In this document: positions 39,793 to 50,991 of the stretch, piece by piece
Layout: each line of letters begins with the position of its first letter
How positions within the stretch are numbered: position 1 is the first letter of the stretch
Source of the DNA: DATAGF01 sp963834875
Lineage (GTDB): Bacteria > Actinomycetota > Thermoleophilia > Miltoncostaeales > Miltoncostaeaceae
Assembly (NCBI GenBank): GCA_963834875.1
Contig: CAWIDG010000027.1
Coordinates: 186,001 to 250,000, forward strand
Reading direction: 5' to 3'
Length of the DNA stretch: 64,000 bases
Notes under the pieces: generated by a model
What the model saw: only the letters and a program-made list of their open reading frames with translations
Databases searched by the model: none
Told to the model about the DNA's origin: nothing
Program-made: the position numbers and the translations under genes

Positions 39793-41198
39793 GCCGGCCT
39801 GACCTGCGGGCCCTCCGGCGTGTCGGTGATCTCGAACCCGAGCTCCCGGACGCGGTCGCGCGCCGCGTCCGCGGCCGCGAAGTCCTGCGCGGCGCGGGCG
39901 TCCTCGCGCCGGCCCAGCAGCTCCATCACCTCGTCGGGGACGGCGGGGGCCGGCCCGGGGTCGATCGAGGCGAGCCCGAGCACGTCGAGCAGCTCGAGCA
40001 GCTCGCGGCGGGCGTCGCGGAGCTGGCCCGCACCGGCCTCGCTCCCGGCGATCGCCCGGTTGCCCGCGCGGACCAGGTCGAAGAGGGCGGCGAAGGCGGC
40101 CGGCGTGCCGAAGTCGTCGTCAAGGGCGTCGAAGAAGGCGGCGCGGCTCTCGACGACGGCCCTCGTCAGCTCGGGATCCGTCCCCTCGCCGCGCCCGGCG
40201 GTCGCCCTGTCGAGCGCGCTCAGGGCGTTGCGCAGGCGCTCCACGACCGCGGCCGCCTCTCCCATGCGCTCCTCGGAGAAGGGCAGCCGCGACCGGTAGT
40301 GGCTCGTCAGGAAGAAGGCGATCACCACCTCCGCCGGCCAGCGGTCGAGGACCTCGGACAGCGGGGCGATGTTGCCGACGCTCTTGCTCATCTTCTCGTC
40401 GCCCAGCTCGAGCATCTCGTTGTGCATCCAGATGGCCGCCATCCGGCCGCCGTGGGCGCCCTCGGACTGGGCGATCTCGTTCTCGTGGTGCGGGAAGACC
40501 AGGTCGATGCCGCCCCCGTGGATCTCGAAGCTCTGCCCGAGGGTCGCCTCGGCCATCGCCGAGCACTCGATGTGCCAGCCCGGGCGGCCGGGCCCCCAGG
40601 GCGACTCCCACCAGGTGTCCTCATCGGGCTTGCGCCCCTTCCAGAGCGCGAAGTCGAGCGGCGACTCCTTGCCGGGCCCCGGCTCCTGCGGCTCCATCTC
40701 GTCGAGCCGGCGGCCCGACAGCCTGCCGTAGCCGGGGAAGCGCGCGACCCGGTAGTAGACGTCGCCGCCGGACGGGTAGGCCAGGCCCGCCTCGACCAGC
40801 GTGCCGATCAGCTCGAGGATCTGGGGCACGGTCTCGGTGACGGTCGGCTCGGCGTCCGGCCGCCCGAGGCCGAGCCGGTCGGTGTCGGCGACGTATTCCG
40901 CCGAGTAGCGGCGCGCCAGCTCGTCGCTGGGCACGCCCTCGGCGCGAGCCGCGTCGTAGATCTTGTCGTTGACGTCCGTCAGGTTCGAGACGAGCTTGAC
41001 CCTGAGGCCCCGGCGCTCGAGGTAGCGCTTGAGGGCGGAGAAGACCACGAAGGGCCGGGCGTTGCCGATGTGGATCGGCCCGTAGACCGTCGGCCCGCAG
41101 ACGTAGATGCGCACCACCCCGCCCGGCCCCGGCACGAGCGGCTCGCGCCGCTTGGTGAGGGTCGAGTGCAGCCTCGGGCCGCCCCCGTCGGGGGTCAC
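39789..41198 (-). CDS. cysS: Cysteinyl-tRNA synthetase
   Basis: 469 residues from GTG at 41198, which overlaps the ispF stop. The class I core is intact: zinc ligand Cys34 in YVCGPTVY, HIGN at 43-46, GWHIECSAMAEATLG, FPHHENEIAQSEGAHGGR, and EKMSKSVGNI. The anticodon-binding domain ends in FEITDTPEGPQVRPA. It sits between ispF and rlmB, as in Bacillus apart from gltX and cysE, which are not here. Confidence 0.98.
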   Translation of the reverse strand: MTPDGGGPRLHSTLTKRREPLVPGPGGVVRIYVCGPTVYGPIHIGNARPFVVFSALKRYLERRGLRVKLVSNLTDVNDKIYDAARAEGVPSDELARRYSAEYVADTDRLGLGRPDAEPTVTETVPQILELIGTLVEAGLAYPSGGDVYYRVARFPGYGRLSGRRLDEMEPQEPGPGKESPLDFALWKGRKPDEDTWWESPWGPGRPGWHIECSAMAEATLGQSFEIHGGGIDLVFPHHENEIAQSEGAHGGRMAAIWMHNEMLELGDEKMSKSVGNIAPLSEVLDRWPAEVVIAFFLTSHYRSRLPFSEERMGEAAAVVERLRNALSALDRATAGRGEGTDPELTRAVVESRAAFFDALDDDFGTPAAFAALFDLVRAGNRAIAGSEAGAGQLRDARRELLELLDVLGLASIDPGPAPAVPDEVMELLGRREDARAAQDFAAADAARDRVRELGFEITDTPEGPQVRPA

Positions 41199-41665
41199 GG
41201 GCCCTCCAGGAGGGCGACGGCGTGGCACGCGACGCCCTCGCCGCGGCCGAGCGCCCCCATGCCGTCGCTGGTCGTGGCGTGGACGCCGACCGGGGCGCCG
41301 ACGATCTCGGACAGCGCGGCCTCCATCGCCGCCCGGTGGGGGGCGAGGCGCGGCCGCTCGCAGACCACGACGGCGTGGGCGTTCACGGCGGACCAGCCCG
41401 CGTCCCTCACCCGCTCCATGACGACCGACAGCAGGCGCGCCCCCGACGCTCCCGCCCACGCCGGGTCGCCGGACGGGAAGACCGCCCCGATGTCGGGCTG
41501 CGCGGCCGCGCCGAGGAGCGCGTCGCACAGCGCGTGGGCGACCACGTCGCCGTCGGAGTGGCCGACGAGGCCCTCGTCGTGCGGGATGTGGACCGTCCCC
41601 AGCATCAGCGGCCGGCCGGGGCCGAAGCGGTGGGCGTCGGCGCCCGCGCCGATCCTCATCGTCAT
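41195..41665 (-). CDS. ispF: 2-C-methyl-D-erythritol 2,4-cyclodiphosphate synthase
   Basis: 156 residues; MEP isoprenoid pathway. Signature: RIGAGADAHRFGPGRPLMLG with the zinc ligands, GLVGHSDGDVVAHALCDALL, and ATTSDGMGALGRGEGVACHA. ATG at 41665 overlaps the upstream stop (ATGA); an ATG two codons later is also possible. It is separated from ispD only by a PHP phosphatase gene. Confidence 0.97.
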   Translation of the reverse strand: MTMRIGAGADAHRFGPGRPLMLGTVHIPHDEGLVGHSDGDVVAHALCDALLGAAAQPDIGAVFPSGDPAWAGASGARLLSVVMERVRDAGWSAVNAHAVVVCERPRLAPHRAAMEAALSEIVGAPVGVHATTSDGMGALGRGEGVACHAVALLEGP

Positions 41666-42516
41666 CTGATCGGGACCTGGGTGGCCTGCCGCCGCGAGAA
41701 GCGGGTGATGGTCTCGTAGCCCGCGCCCCGGAGCGCGGCCACGGCCGTGGCGTAGTCGCGCGCGACGTCCTCGGGGCGGTGTGCGTCGCTCGACAGGGTC
41801 GCCGGGACCCCCGCCTGCCGGAACCGCGCCAGCAGGGCCGGCTCGGGGTAGAGCTCGCCCACGGGCTTCCGCAGGCCGGCGGAGGAGCACTCGACCGCGA
41901 TCCCCGTCGCCGCGATCGCCGCGACGGCCTCGTCCATGGCGTGCTGAAGCGACTCGGGGAGGCGGCTGCCGAACACCTTGGGCAGGTCGGGGTGGGAGAG
42001 CACGTCGAAGAGCCCCGACTCGGCGGCGGCGACCAGCTCGGCCAGGTACGCCGACCACACCTCCCCCGCCGGGCGCCCGCCCCAGTCGGCGGCCCCGGGG
42101 TCGTCCACCGCCAGGGCGCCGATCCAATGCACCGACCCCAGCACGACGTCGAAGGGCCGGTCCTCGAGGAACGCGGCGATCTCGGCGCGGCGATGGGACA
42201 GCCAGTCCATCTCGATCCCCAGCAGCACCGGCAGGCCCGACGCGCCCGCGCCCAGGACCGCCTCGCAGTACGCGTCGGCGTCCTCGGTCGCCTCCTCACG
42301 CCACCAGGGGTCCTCGCTCCAATCCCGCGCCTGCGCGAAGCGGTAGACGTGCTCGGTGATCGCGATCTCGGAGACCGCGCGCGACCGCGCCCGGGCGGCG
42401 TAGCGCCCGATCCACGCCGGCGACAGGTGGCCGCCGTCGGCCTCCCAGGCGGCCGCGGCCTCGGCACGCGCCCCGGCCCCGTCGGGCTGGAGGTGCATGT
42501 GGTAGTCCGTCAGCAC
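41662..42516 (-). CDS. PHP-domain phosphoesterase, histidinol-phosphatase-like
   Basis: 284 residues. Metal-binding PHP motifs: TDYHMHLQPDG (HxH), EIAITEHVYRF, VLLGIEMDWL, DVVLGSVHWIG, DVLSHPDLPKVF, and SSDAHRPEDVARDYA. The layout matches the HisK-type histidinol-phosphatase, but related enzymes hydrolyse other phosphates. It is inserted between ispD and ispF and is translationally coupled to ispF, so co-expression with the MEP genes is certain in layout, though a functional link is not. Confidence 0.9.
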   Translation of the reverse strand: MLTDYHMHLQPDGAGARAEAAAAWEADGGHLSPAWIGRYAARARSRAVSEIAITEHVYRFAQARDWSEDPWWREEATEDADAYCEAVLGAGASGLPVLLGIEMDWLSHRRAEIAAFLEDRPFDVVLGSVHWIGALAVDDPGAADWGGRPAGEVWSAYLAELVAAAESGLFDVLSHPDLPKVFGSRLPESLQHAMDEAVAAIAATGIAVECSSAGLRKPVGELYPEPALLARFRQAGVPATLSSDAHRPEDVARDYATAVAALRGAGYETITRFSRRQATQVPIR

Positions 42517-42527
42517 GGCCGCGGAGA

Positions 42528-43271
42528 CTATCCGCCGTCCAGGAGGAGCCGCTCGGCGAGGGCGAGGTCGGACCGGGTGGTGACCTTGAGGTTGGGCCCC
42601 GGAGTCGGCACGAGGCGCACCCGCCCCCCGATCGCCTCGACCAGGGAGGCGCAGTCGGTCGCCGCCGCCAGCCGACCCTCGTCGCGGGCCCTGGCGACGG
42701 CGTCGCGCAGGACGTGCGACCAGAAGGCCTGGGGCGTCTCGGCCGCCCAGAGCGGGGCCCGGTCAACCGTCCCGGCGATCACCGGGATCGCGCGGCCGTC
42801 GCTGCGCTTGAGCGTGTCGGCGACGGGCCGCGCGGCGATCGCGCCGTCGGCGTCGTCGAGGCCGGCGACCACCGCGGCGACGATCGCGGGCGTGAGCAGC
42901 GGGCGGGCGGCGTCGTGCACCAGCACGATCCCGCTCCCGGCGGGGATCGCCTCCAGGCCCGCCGCGACCGACTCGGCGCGGCTTGCGCCGCCCGCCACGA
43001 CGGCCCCGGCGCCGCCCTCCGCGCGCACGACGGCCTCGACGTCGGAGACGCGGTCGGTCGGGGCGGCCACGACGATCGCGTCCACCTCGGCGCTCGCCGC
43101 GAGGGCGGCGAGGCTCCACGCGAGCAGGGGCCGGCCGGCCAGCGGGACGAGGGCCTTCGGGACCGGCGCGCCCATGCGGACGCCCGACCCCGCAGCGACC
43201 AGGACCGCCGCGGTGGGCGCGGCGGGGCCGCCGCTATCGTGGGAGCGCCATGGGCCTGCACGTTGGCACAT
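42528..43271 (-). CDS. ispD: 2-C-methyl-D-erythritol 4-phosphate cytidylyltransferase
   Basis: 247 residues; MEP pathway. Motifs: VLVAAGSGVRMGAPVPKALV (CTP site), LVHDAARPLLTP, WAAETPQAFWSHVLRDAV and the C-terminal LKVTTRSDLALAERLL. The only start in frame before the motif is the ATG at 43271, which overlaps the divergent DUF72 gene by 22 nt. Such an overlap is odd, so the real N-terminus could be shorter with a non-standard start. Confidence 0.93.
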   Translation of the reverse strand: MCQRAGPWRSHDSGGPAAPTAAVLVAAGSGVRMGAPVPKALVPLAGRPLLAWSLAALAASAEVDAIVVAAPTDRVSDVEAVVRAEGGAGAVVAGGASRAESVAAGLEAIPAGSGIVLVHDAARPLLTPAIVAAVVAGLDDADGAIAARPVADTLKRSDGRAIPVIAGTVDRAPLWAAETPQAFWSHVLRDAVARARDEGRLAAATDCASLVEAIGGRVRLVPTPGPNLKVTTRSDLALAERLLLDGG

Positions 43272-43976
43272 CGGGCTGGGCCTACCCGGAGTGGCAGCCG
43301 GACTTCTACCCCGACGGGCTCCCGAGGGACCGCTTCCTCGCCCACTACTCGTCCGTGCTGTCGGCCTGCGAGATCAACGCGACCCACTACCGCCTGCAAC
43401 CCGATGACGTCGTCGCGCGGTGGGCCGCCCAGACGCCCGAGGGGTTCCGCTTCGCCGCCAAGGCCCACCGCCGGGTCACCCACGCGCGCGCCCTGCCGCC
43501 GGCCGAGGGCGGGGGCGCCTTCCTCGCGCGGTTCCTGGAGTCGCTGACGCCGCTCGGCGCGCGGCTCGGCGCCGTCCTCCTGCAGTTCCCGCCGACGCGC
43601 GCCCGCGACGACGGGGCGCTCGCCGAGCTGCTCGCCTGCCTGCCGCCCGGCCTCCCGACGGCGCTCGAGTTCCGCCACGAGTCCTGGCTCGTGCCGGCGG
43701 TGGAGGAGCGGATCGCCGCCGGCGGCGGGACCGTCTGCGTCTCCGAGACCGCCGGGGCGGTGCCGCCGCGCCTGCCGGAGTGGCGTGTTCGCCTACGTGC
43801 GCCTTCGCGCCGACCGCTACGCGCCCGAGGCGCGGGACGGCTGGCGCGACCTGCTGGAGCGCGAGGCCGCGGACCGGCCCGTGTACGCCTTCGCCAAGCA
43901 CGAGGGCCTCGAGGCCGGCGACCCGTTCGGCGGCGTGGGGCTGGCCGAGTGGCTCGTCGCCGAGCACCGCCGCTGA
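43250..43976 (+). pseudogene. DUF72 (YecE-like) protein, one frame break
   Basis: TIM-barrel-like family of unknown activity. First frame: GLHVGTSGWAYPEWQPDFYP, FLAHYSSVLSACEINATHYR, GFRFAAKAHRRVTH, LGAVLLQFPPT, ALEFRHESWL. At about 43783 one extra base after GAGTGG moves the frame to FAYVRLRADRY, then VYAFAKHEGLEAGDPFGGVG and the stop at 43976. Corrected length is 241 residues, the usual size. Both parts match one family, so the break is probably a sequence error. Confidence 0.87.
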
Positions 43977-44007
43977 GGCGCCGGCCCGCCGTCTGCCAGG
44001 ATGGCCG

Positions 44008-44475
44008 GTGCGGCGCGTGAACCTCGCCGATCCGGCCTTCGACGACGAGGCCGTCCGCCCCGACGGCTTCCGGGCCCGACGGTTCCCCACGCGCAGCCGG
44101 CTCGGGGCCGGGAGGACCGGTGCGACCCTCTACGAGATCCCGCCCGGGCAGGCCGTCTGCCCGTACCACTACGAGTACGGCGAGGAGGAGTGGGCGCTGG
44201 TGATCGCCGGGACGCCGACGGTGCGGACGCCGGAGGGCACCGAGCGCCTCGAGCCCCTCGACCTCGTCTTCTTCCCGACCGGCCCCAAGGGCGCCCACCA
44301 GATCCGCAACGACTCGGACGCCGCGGCGCGGGTCCTGATGTGGTCGGAGGTCGTCTACCCCACCGCCACGGCCTACCCGGACAGCGACAAGATCGGCGTC
44401 TGGACCCCGGACGGCGACGAGGACCTGATCGTGCCCCGCTCGGCCGGGACCGAGTACTACGACGGGGAGGTCTGA
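44008..44475 (+). CDS. Cupin-domain protein
   Basis: 155 residues from GTG at 44008 (a GTG at 44017 is an alternative). The cupin motif 1 reads PYHYEYGEEEWALVIAGTPT, with a partly conserved metal site; motif 2 is GAHQIRNDSDAAARVLMWS. The end (YPDSDKIGVWTPDGDEDLI) is typical of small single-domain cupins found in many bacteria. Substrate unknown. It follows the DUF72 gene and converges with the PIN-TRAM gene, overlapping it by 19 nt. Confidence 0.9.
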   Translation: MRRVNLADPAFDDEAVRPDGFRARRFPTRSRLGAGRTGATLYEIPPGQAVCPYHYEYGEEEWALVIAGTPTVRTPEGTERLEPLDLVFFPTGPKGAHQIRNDSDAAARVLMWSEVVYPTATAYPDSDKIGVWTPDGDEDLIVPRSAGTEYYDGEV

Positions 44476-45515
44476 TCCCCCGGGAGCTTGGTGAAGATCA
44501 TCTTCCCCGAGGGGCTCTGGAGGACGGAGGTGACCTCGACCGCGATCTCCGTGCCCACCGCCGAGCGGCCGCCCTCGACGACGATCATCGTGCCGTCCTG
44601 CAGGTAGCCGACGCCCTGGTCGTACTCCCGCCCCTCGCGGATGACCTTCACCCGCAGCTCCTCTCCGGGGAGGACCGCCGGCTTCAGGGCGTTCGCCAGC
44701 TCGTTGACGTTCAGCACCTCGACGCCCTGGATCTGGGCGACCTTGTTCAGGTTGTAGTCGGTGGTGACGATGGAGCCCCCGACGTCCTGGGCCATGCGCA
44801 CCAGCTTGGCGTCGACCCCCTCGACGTCCGGGTAGTCGGCCGCCTTCACCGAGAACCCGCCGTTGGCGGACGACTTGAGCTCCTCCACGATCTCCAGGCC
44901 GCGCCGGCCTCGGGCCCGCTTGAGGACGTCGGTCGAGTCGGCCACCCGCTGCAGCTCGTCGAGCACGAAGTCGGGGACCACGATCGCCCCCGACAGGAAG
45001 CGGGTCTTCATCACGTCGACGAGCCGGCCGTCGATGATCGCCGACGTGTCCACGAGGCGGGTCGGCACGTTCGCCGCGGGGGAGCGCGAGCGGATCCCGA
45101 CCATGCGCAGGATGTCAACGTGCTTGCGGGCGGCGACCCGGCTGAACAGGTACGCCACCACCAGCACGATCGGCACGAGCAGGTAGGGGCCGATGATCGG
45201 GAGCTGCGCGACGGCCACCCCGGCCAGGGCGGCGGCGACCAGCCCGACCACCAGGCCGAGGGCCCCAACCGTGAGCTCGGCGGCCGAGCGGCGGTCGGCC
45301 GCGCGGTCGATCGCCCGCAGGCGGTTGCGGAAGAAGCGGCCGAGGAGGCTGCCGAGGAGCCAGCCGACCGCCGCGCCGGCGACGATGATGGCCGCGCCGA
45401 CGGCGTAGCGCCACGGGGTCGAGAACCAGTCCTCGAGCGGCAGCGCCGCGGCGCCCTGGTACGCGCCGAGGCCGCAGAGGATGGCGAGAACGGTCCCGCT
45501 GACGACGATCAGCAC
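44457..45515 (-). CDS. Membrane PIN-TRAM domain protein (YacL-like)
   Basis: 352 residues from GTG at 45515. The N-terminus has four hydrophobic helices (AVGAAIIVAGAAVGWLLG, VGALGLVVGLVAAALAGVAV, YLLVPIVLVVAYLF). The PIN nuclease domain starts RLVDTSAIIDGRLVDVM and contains IVVPDFVLDELQRVAD, AKLVRMAQDVGGSIVTTDYN. The TRAM domain closes it (GVGYLQDGTMIVVEGG). Acidic catalytic residues are present, so RNase activity is likely. Same neighbourhood as yacL in Bacillus, downstream of clpC-radA. Confidence 0.95.
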   Translation of the reverse strand: MLIVVSGTVLAILCGLGAYQGAAALPLEDWFSTPWRYAVGAAIIVAGAAVGWLLGSLLGRFFRNRLRAIDRAADRRSAAELTVGALGLVVGLVAAALAGVAVAQLPIIGPYLLVPIVLVVAYLFSRVAARKHVDILRMVGIRSRSPAANVPTRLVDTSAIIDGRLVDVMKTRFLSGAIVVPDFVLDELQRVADSTDVLKRARGRRGLEIVEELKSSANGGFSVKAADYPDVEGVDAKLVRMAQDVGGSIVTTDYNLNKVAQIQGVEVLNVNELANALKPAVLPGEELRVKVIREGREYDQGVGYLQDGTMIVVEGGRSAVGTEIAVEVTSVLQSPSGKMIFTKLPGDQTSPS

Positions 45516-45529
45516 CGTCCCATCACCTC

Positions 45530-45549
45530 ATCGCCTGCCGCCAGGCGAT
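45530..45549 (-). terminator. Hairpin between carD and the PIN-TRAM gene
   Basis: ATCGCCTG, CCGC, CAGGCGAT: 8-bp perfect stem 15 nt before the PIN-TRAM start, after the carD stop. Terminator, attenuator or 5' UTR structure. Confidence 0.4.
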
Positions 45550-45625
45550 CCCCCACGTCATCTCCCATCTCTCCCCGGTCAACCCCTTGGGCGCCCCTTC
45601 CCGTCTACGTGAGCCGCACCCGCCG

Positions 45626-46186
45626 CTAGTCCACCAGCGCTCCGGCCGCCCGGGTGCCCGCGCCGCCGGGGCCGCGGCGCTGGCCGATGTCCTCCAGGAG
45701 GTTCTCCAGGAAGTCGATCGCCTCCTGCTCCTCCATGTCGCGGGCGTACATCAGCTCGCTCGCGAGGATCTTCTTGGCGCGGCCGAACATCTGCTTCTCG
45801 CCGGTCGAGAGGCCCTTGTCCAGGTCCCTGATCGACAGGTTCCGGACCACCTCCGCCAGCTCGAAGATGTCCCCGGTCTTGATCTTGTCGCGGTTGTGCT
45901 TGAAGCGACGGTTCCAGTTCTTCGGCATCTGCGTGCCGTCGTCGCGGAGGACCGCCAGTACCTCGTCAACCGTCTCCTCGCCGATGACCTTGCGGAGGCC
46001 CGCCTTGTCGGCGTTCTCCGTGGGGACCATCACCGTCATGTCGTTGTAGAGGATCTGGATCGTGAGGTACTCACGGCGCTGGCCGAGGATCTCCTTGAGC
46101 TCCTTCTTGACGATCTTCCCGGCGCCGTGATGCGGGTACACGACCTTGTCGCCGACTTCGTACAACCGCTTCCCCTCTCTCGTCAT
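45626..46186 (-). CDS. carD: CarD/CdnL family RNA polymerase-binding regulator
   Basis: 186 residues. The RNAP-interaction domain starts GDKVVYPHHGAGKIVKKELK and REYLTIQILYNDMTVMVPTE. The helical DNA-binding domain follows: WNRRFKHNRDKIKTGDIFEL, AEVVRNLSIRDLDKGLSTGE, and MFGRAKKILASELMYARDM. CarD stabilises open promoter complexes, notably at rRNA promoters. The C-terminal tail is Gly/Ala-rich. It lies 16 nt after radA; in Bacillus disA sits there instead. No RBS is evident. Confidence 0.96.
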   Translation of the reverse strand: MTREGKRLYEVGDKVVYPHHGAGKIVKKELKEILGQRREYLTIQILYNDMTVMVPTENADKAGLRKVIGEETVDEVLAVLRDDGTQMPKNWNRRFKHNRDKIKTGDIFELAEVVRNLSIRDLDKGLSTGEKQMFGRAKKILASELMYARDMEEQEAIDFLENLLEDIGQRRGPGGAGTRAAGALVD

Positions 46187-46202
46187 GGCAGGACAGGCCC
46201 GG

Positions 46203-47564
46203 TCATCGGGCGAACGCGGCGTCGAGGGCCTCCTGCACCCCCGGCACCGCTCGAAGGACAGGTGGCGCGGGCGACCCGGGGTCCGCCCCCGAGTGCCCCG
46301 GCGGCATGATCGCCGCCTCGATCCCGTGGCCGGCCGCGGCGGCGAGCCGGCGCACGGAGTGCCCCGCCGGCCGGACCGCCCCGGTGAGGCCCAGCTCCCC
46401 GAAGGCAACCGTCCCGGCGGCGACCGGCACGCCGCGATGGGCACCTGCCACGGCGAGCGCGATCGCCAGGTCGGCCGCGGGATCCATCGCCCGCGCGCCG
46501 CCGGCGACGCTCACGAAGACGTCGGCCTCGCCGAGCCGGAGCCCGCCGTGCCGCGACAGCACCGCGATCACCTGGGCCAGGCGGGTGCGGTCCACGCCGA
46601 TGGCGACCCGCCGCGGCGGCACGACCTCGGTGGGGCCCACGAGCGCCTGCACCTCGACCAGCAGCGCCCGGCTCCCCTCGATCGCGGGGAAGACGCACGA
46701 TCCGACCCGCTCCCCGGCCTCGGCCAGGTACAGGCGGGTGGGGTCGTCAACCGGCTCGAGCCCGCGCGCGCCCATCTCGAAGACGCCGGTCTCGTTGGTC
46801 GAGCCGAACCGGTTCTTGGTGGCGCGCAGCACGCGGTGGGCGCGCAGGTCGTCGCCCTCGAAGGACAGGACGCAGTCCACCAGGTGCTCCAGGGTGCGAG
46901 GCCCGGCGAGGCCGCCGTCCTTGGTGACCTGGCCGACCAGCAGGATCGTGACGCCGCGCTCCTTGGCGACCCGCATCAGCTCGACGGTCACCGCGCGCAC
47001 CTGGCTCGGCGCCCCCGGCGCCCCCTCGACGCCGTCGGAGCACAGCGTCTGCACCGAGTCGACCGCGCAGACATCCGGCTCGAGCGTCTCCAGAGCCGCG
47101 AGCACCGCCTCCAGACGGGTCTCCGCGAGCACCCGGATGGGCCCGCAGTCCACGCTCAGGCGCTCGGCGCGGCCGCGCACCTGCGCCGGCGACTCCTCCC
47201 CGGTGACCAGCATCGCGCGCTCCGGCGCCGCGAGGCTGGCCAGCGCCTGGAGCACGAGGGTGCTCTTGCCGATGCCGGGCTCCCCGCCGATCAGGACCAG
47301 CGAGCCGGGCACCAGGCCGCCGCCGAGGACCCGGTCGAGCTCGGAGATCCCGGTCGGCAGGCGCTCGGCGACCGCGTCCTCCAGCTCGGCGAGCCGCGGC
47401 ACGGCGGGCGCCGGCCCGAGCGCGAGCCGGCGGGGCGCGGCGGGCGAGGTGTCGGCGGCGACCGTCCCCCACTCCCCGCAGGACGGACAGCGCCCGACCC
47501 AGCGCGGGGCCTGCTGACCGCAGGCCCCGCACATGTAGACCGATCGGGCGCGCGACTGCGCCAC
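46203..47564 (-). CDS. radA: DNA repair protein RadA/Sms
   Basis: 453 residues. A four-Cys zinc finger (YMCGACGQQAPRWVGRCPSC) precedes the RecA-like ATPase (LIGGEPGIGKSTLVLQAL) and the RadA-specific ATKNRFGSTNETGVFEM. The C-terminal Lon-protease-like domain (FVSVAGGARAMDPAADLAIA, FGELGLTGAVRPAGH) lacks the protease Ser. It acts as a branch-migration helicase in recombination. The order clpC-radA is conserved in Bacillota. Confidence 0.97.
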   Translation of the reverse strand: MAQSRARSVYMCGACGQQAPRWVGRCPSCGEWGTVAADTSPAAPRRLALGPAPAVPRLAELEDAVAERLPTGISELDRVLGGGLVPGSLVLIGGEPGIGKSTLVLQALASLAAPERAMLVTGEESPAQVRGRAERLSVDCGPIRVLAETRLEAVLAALETLEPDVCAVDSVQTLCSDGVEGAPGAPSQVRAVTVELMRVAKERGVTILLVGQVTKDGGLAGPRTLEHLVDCVLSFEGDDLRAHRVLRATKNRFGSTNETGVFEMGARGLEPVDDPTRLYLAEAGERVGSCVFPAIEGSRALLVEVQALVGPTEVVPPRRVAIGVDRTRLAQVIAVLSRHGGLRLGEADVFVSVAGGARAMDPAADLAIALAVAGAHRGVPVAAGTVAFGELGLTGAVRPAGHSVRRLAAAAGHGIEAAIMPPGHSGADPGSPAPPVLRAVPGVQEALDAAFAR

Positions 47565-47584
47565 GCGTGACCCCTGCTGGATGA

Positions 47585-50095
<2,511 letters not shown>

Positions 50096-50465
50096 CGGGG
50101 TTCCCCTTCCTACTCACCCATCCCCGAAGACGCGGAGGCGCGCCGAGAGGGGAACGACGGGCGTGAGATCAGTGCGGGAGGTCGAGAGTGGCAGGAGCCG
50201 CGGACCGCGCGAGGTGCGATTCCACGGCCGAGAAGGACATGGTGATCGGTTTTCCGAGGACGCCGAGTCTAGCACGGGCCCCCCTCGGCCCCGCCCCTCG
50301 GCGGGGGCCGGGAACCGCCTTCATCATGGCCCCGCGAGGGCGCCTGGCGCACCCCCCGAACGGGCGGCCGCGCCGCCCTCCGATCGCCCCCCGCCCGGTC
50401 AGCCGCCATGCGGGGATGATGACGGCGCCCCCGGACACCGGCCCGGGCCCCGCCCGCGCGAGCGC
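50096..50465. other. 370-bp region between clpC and rpsR: clpC promoter region, no convincing gene
   Basis: On the minus strand a TAGACT box lies about 170 nt before the clpC ATG, so the leader is long. No CtsR or HspR/HAIR box was seen. A 23-codon frame from ATG at 50240 has no RBS and is not called. Upstream are GC-rich hairpin-forming runs (CCCCTCGGCCCC/GGGGGCCGGG). Confidence 0.5.
50266..50271 (-). promoter_or_regulatory. Candidate -10 box (TAGACT) for clpC
   Basis: Minus-strand GTGCTAGACT gives a good -10 match; no recognisable -35. Confidence 0.4.
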
Positions 50466-50741
50466 CTAGCGGACCTTCCGGTCCTGGTCCGGGTAGGGCA
50501 GGAGGCCCATCGTCCGCGCCCGCTTCACGGCGCCCGAGACCAGGGACTGCTGGCGGCGGGAGAGGCCGGTGATGCGTCGCGACCGGATCTTGCCCCGCTC
50601 GCTCACGAACCGCCGGAGCGACGGGTAGTTCTTCCAGTCGATCTCCTCCAGGGCGAGCTGGGGCCTGCGCTTGCGCTGGGCGGGAGGTCCGCCCTTGCGC
50701 CCCTTGGCCTTCGATCGCGCCCTGCCCCGTGGCTTCGCCAT
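50466..50741 (-). CDS. rpsR: 30S ribosomal protein S18
   Basis: 91 residues from ATG at 50741 (AGAGGAGCGG upstream). Core: EEIDWKNYPSLRRFVSERGK, IRSRRITGLSRRQQSLVSGA and VKRARTMGLLPY. The N-terminal 25 residues are a very basic extension (PRGRARSKAKGRKGGPPAQR). There are no Cys residues, so it is a zinc-free S18. rpsF, ssb and rplI, its usual neighbours, are absent; a second S18 gene elsewhere is possible. Confidence 0.95.
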   Translation of the reverse strand: MAKPRGRARSKAKGRKGGPPAQRKRRPQLALEEIDWKNYPSLRRFVSERGKIRSRRITGLSRRQQSLVSGAVKRARTMGLLPYPDQDRKVR

Positions 50742-50788
50742 CCGCTCCTCTAACCCCTCGACGTCCGACCGGCGGAGCAGTGTACCAG

Positions 50789-50891
50789 CCTGCGCCGGGC
50801 CTCTTGCGGGCCCGGCGGGAGGCCAACGGGCCCCTGGCCGGGGCCCGATGTGGACCGGCGGCACCGGCTGCGCCGGGGCCGGCCGCCAGGG
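50789..50891 (-). repeat. Multi-hairpin intergenic repeat, copy 4
   Basis: Minus strand: CCCTGGCGGCCGGCCCCGGC, GCAGCCGGTGCCGCCGG, TCCACATCGGGCCCCGGCCA, GGGGCCCG, ending in the hairpin CGGGCCCGCAAGAGGCCCGG. It lies between the small ORF at 50892 and rpsR, 48 bp before the rpsR start. Confidence 0.75.
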
Positions 50892-50991
50892 CAGCCGCGC
50901 TACGCGGCTCAGCGGGGCGGGCGCGGCGCACGTAGCGCTTGCCGAGCCGCCAGGCCAGGGCGCCGGCGGCCGCGTAGAGGGTCTTCTTCAT
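50892..50991 (-). CDS. Small basic protein, C-terminus uncertain
   Basis: ATG at 50991 overlaps the CsbD-like stop (ATGA). It encodes KKTLYAAAGALAWRLGKRYV then RRARPAEPRSAAALA, a short amphipathic helix with a basic end. The frame then runs on without a stop through the repeat and across rpsR in another phase to 50269, which is not credible. The repeat may have replaced its natural end. Coordinates give only the gene-like part. Confidence 0.45.

Noticed and set aside
50169..50240. A 23-codon leader ORF before clpC
   Set aside because: No ribosome-binding site and no regulatory motif; short open frames are expected by chance in this composition.
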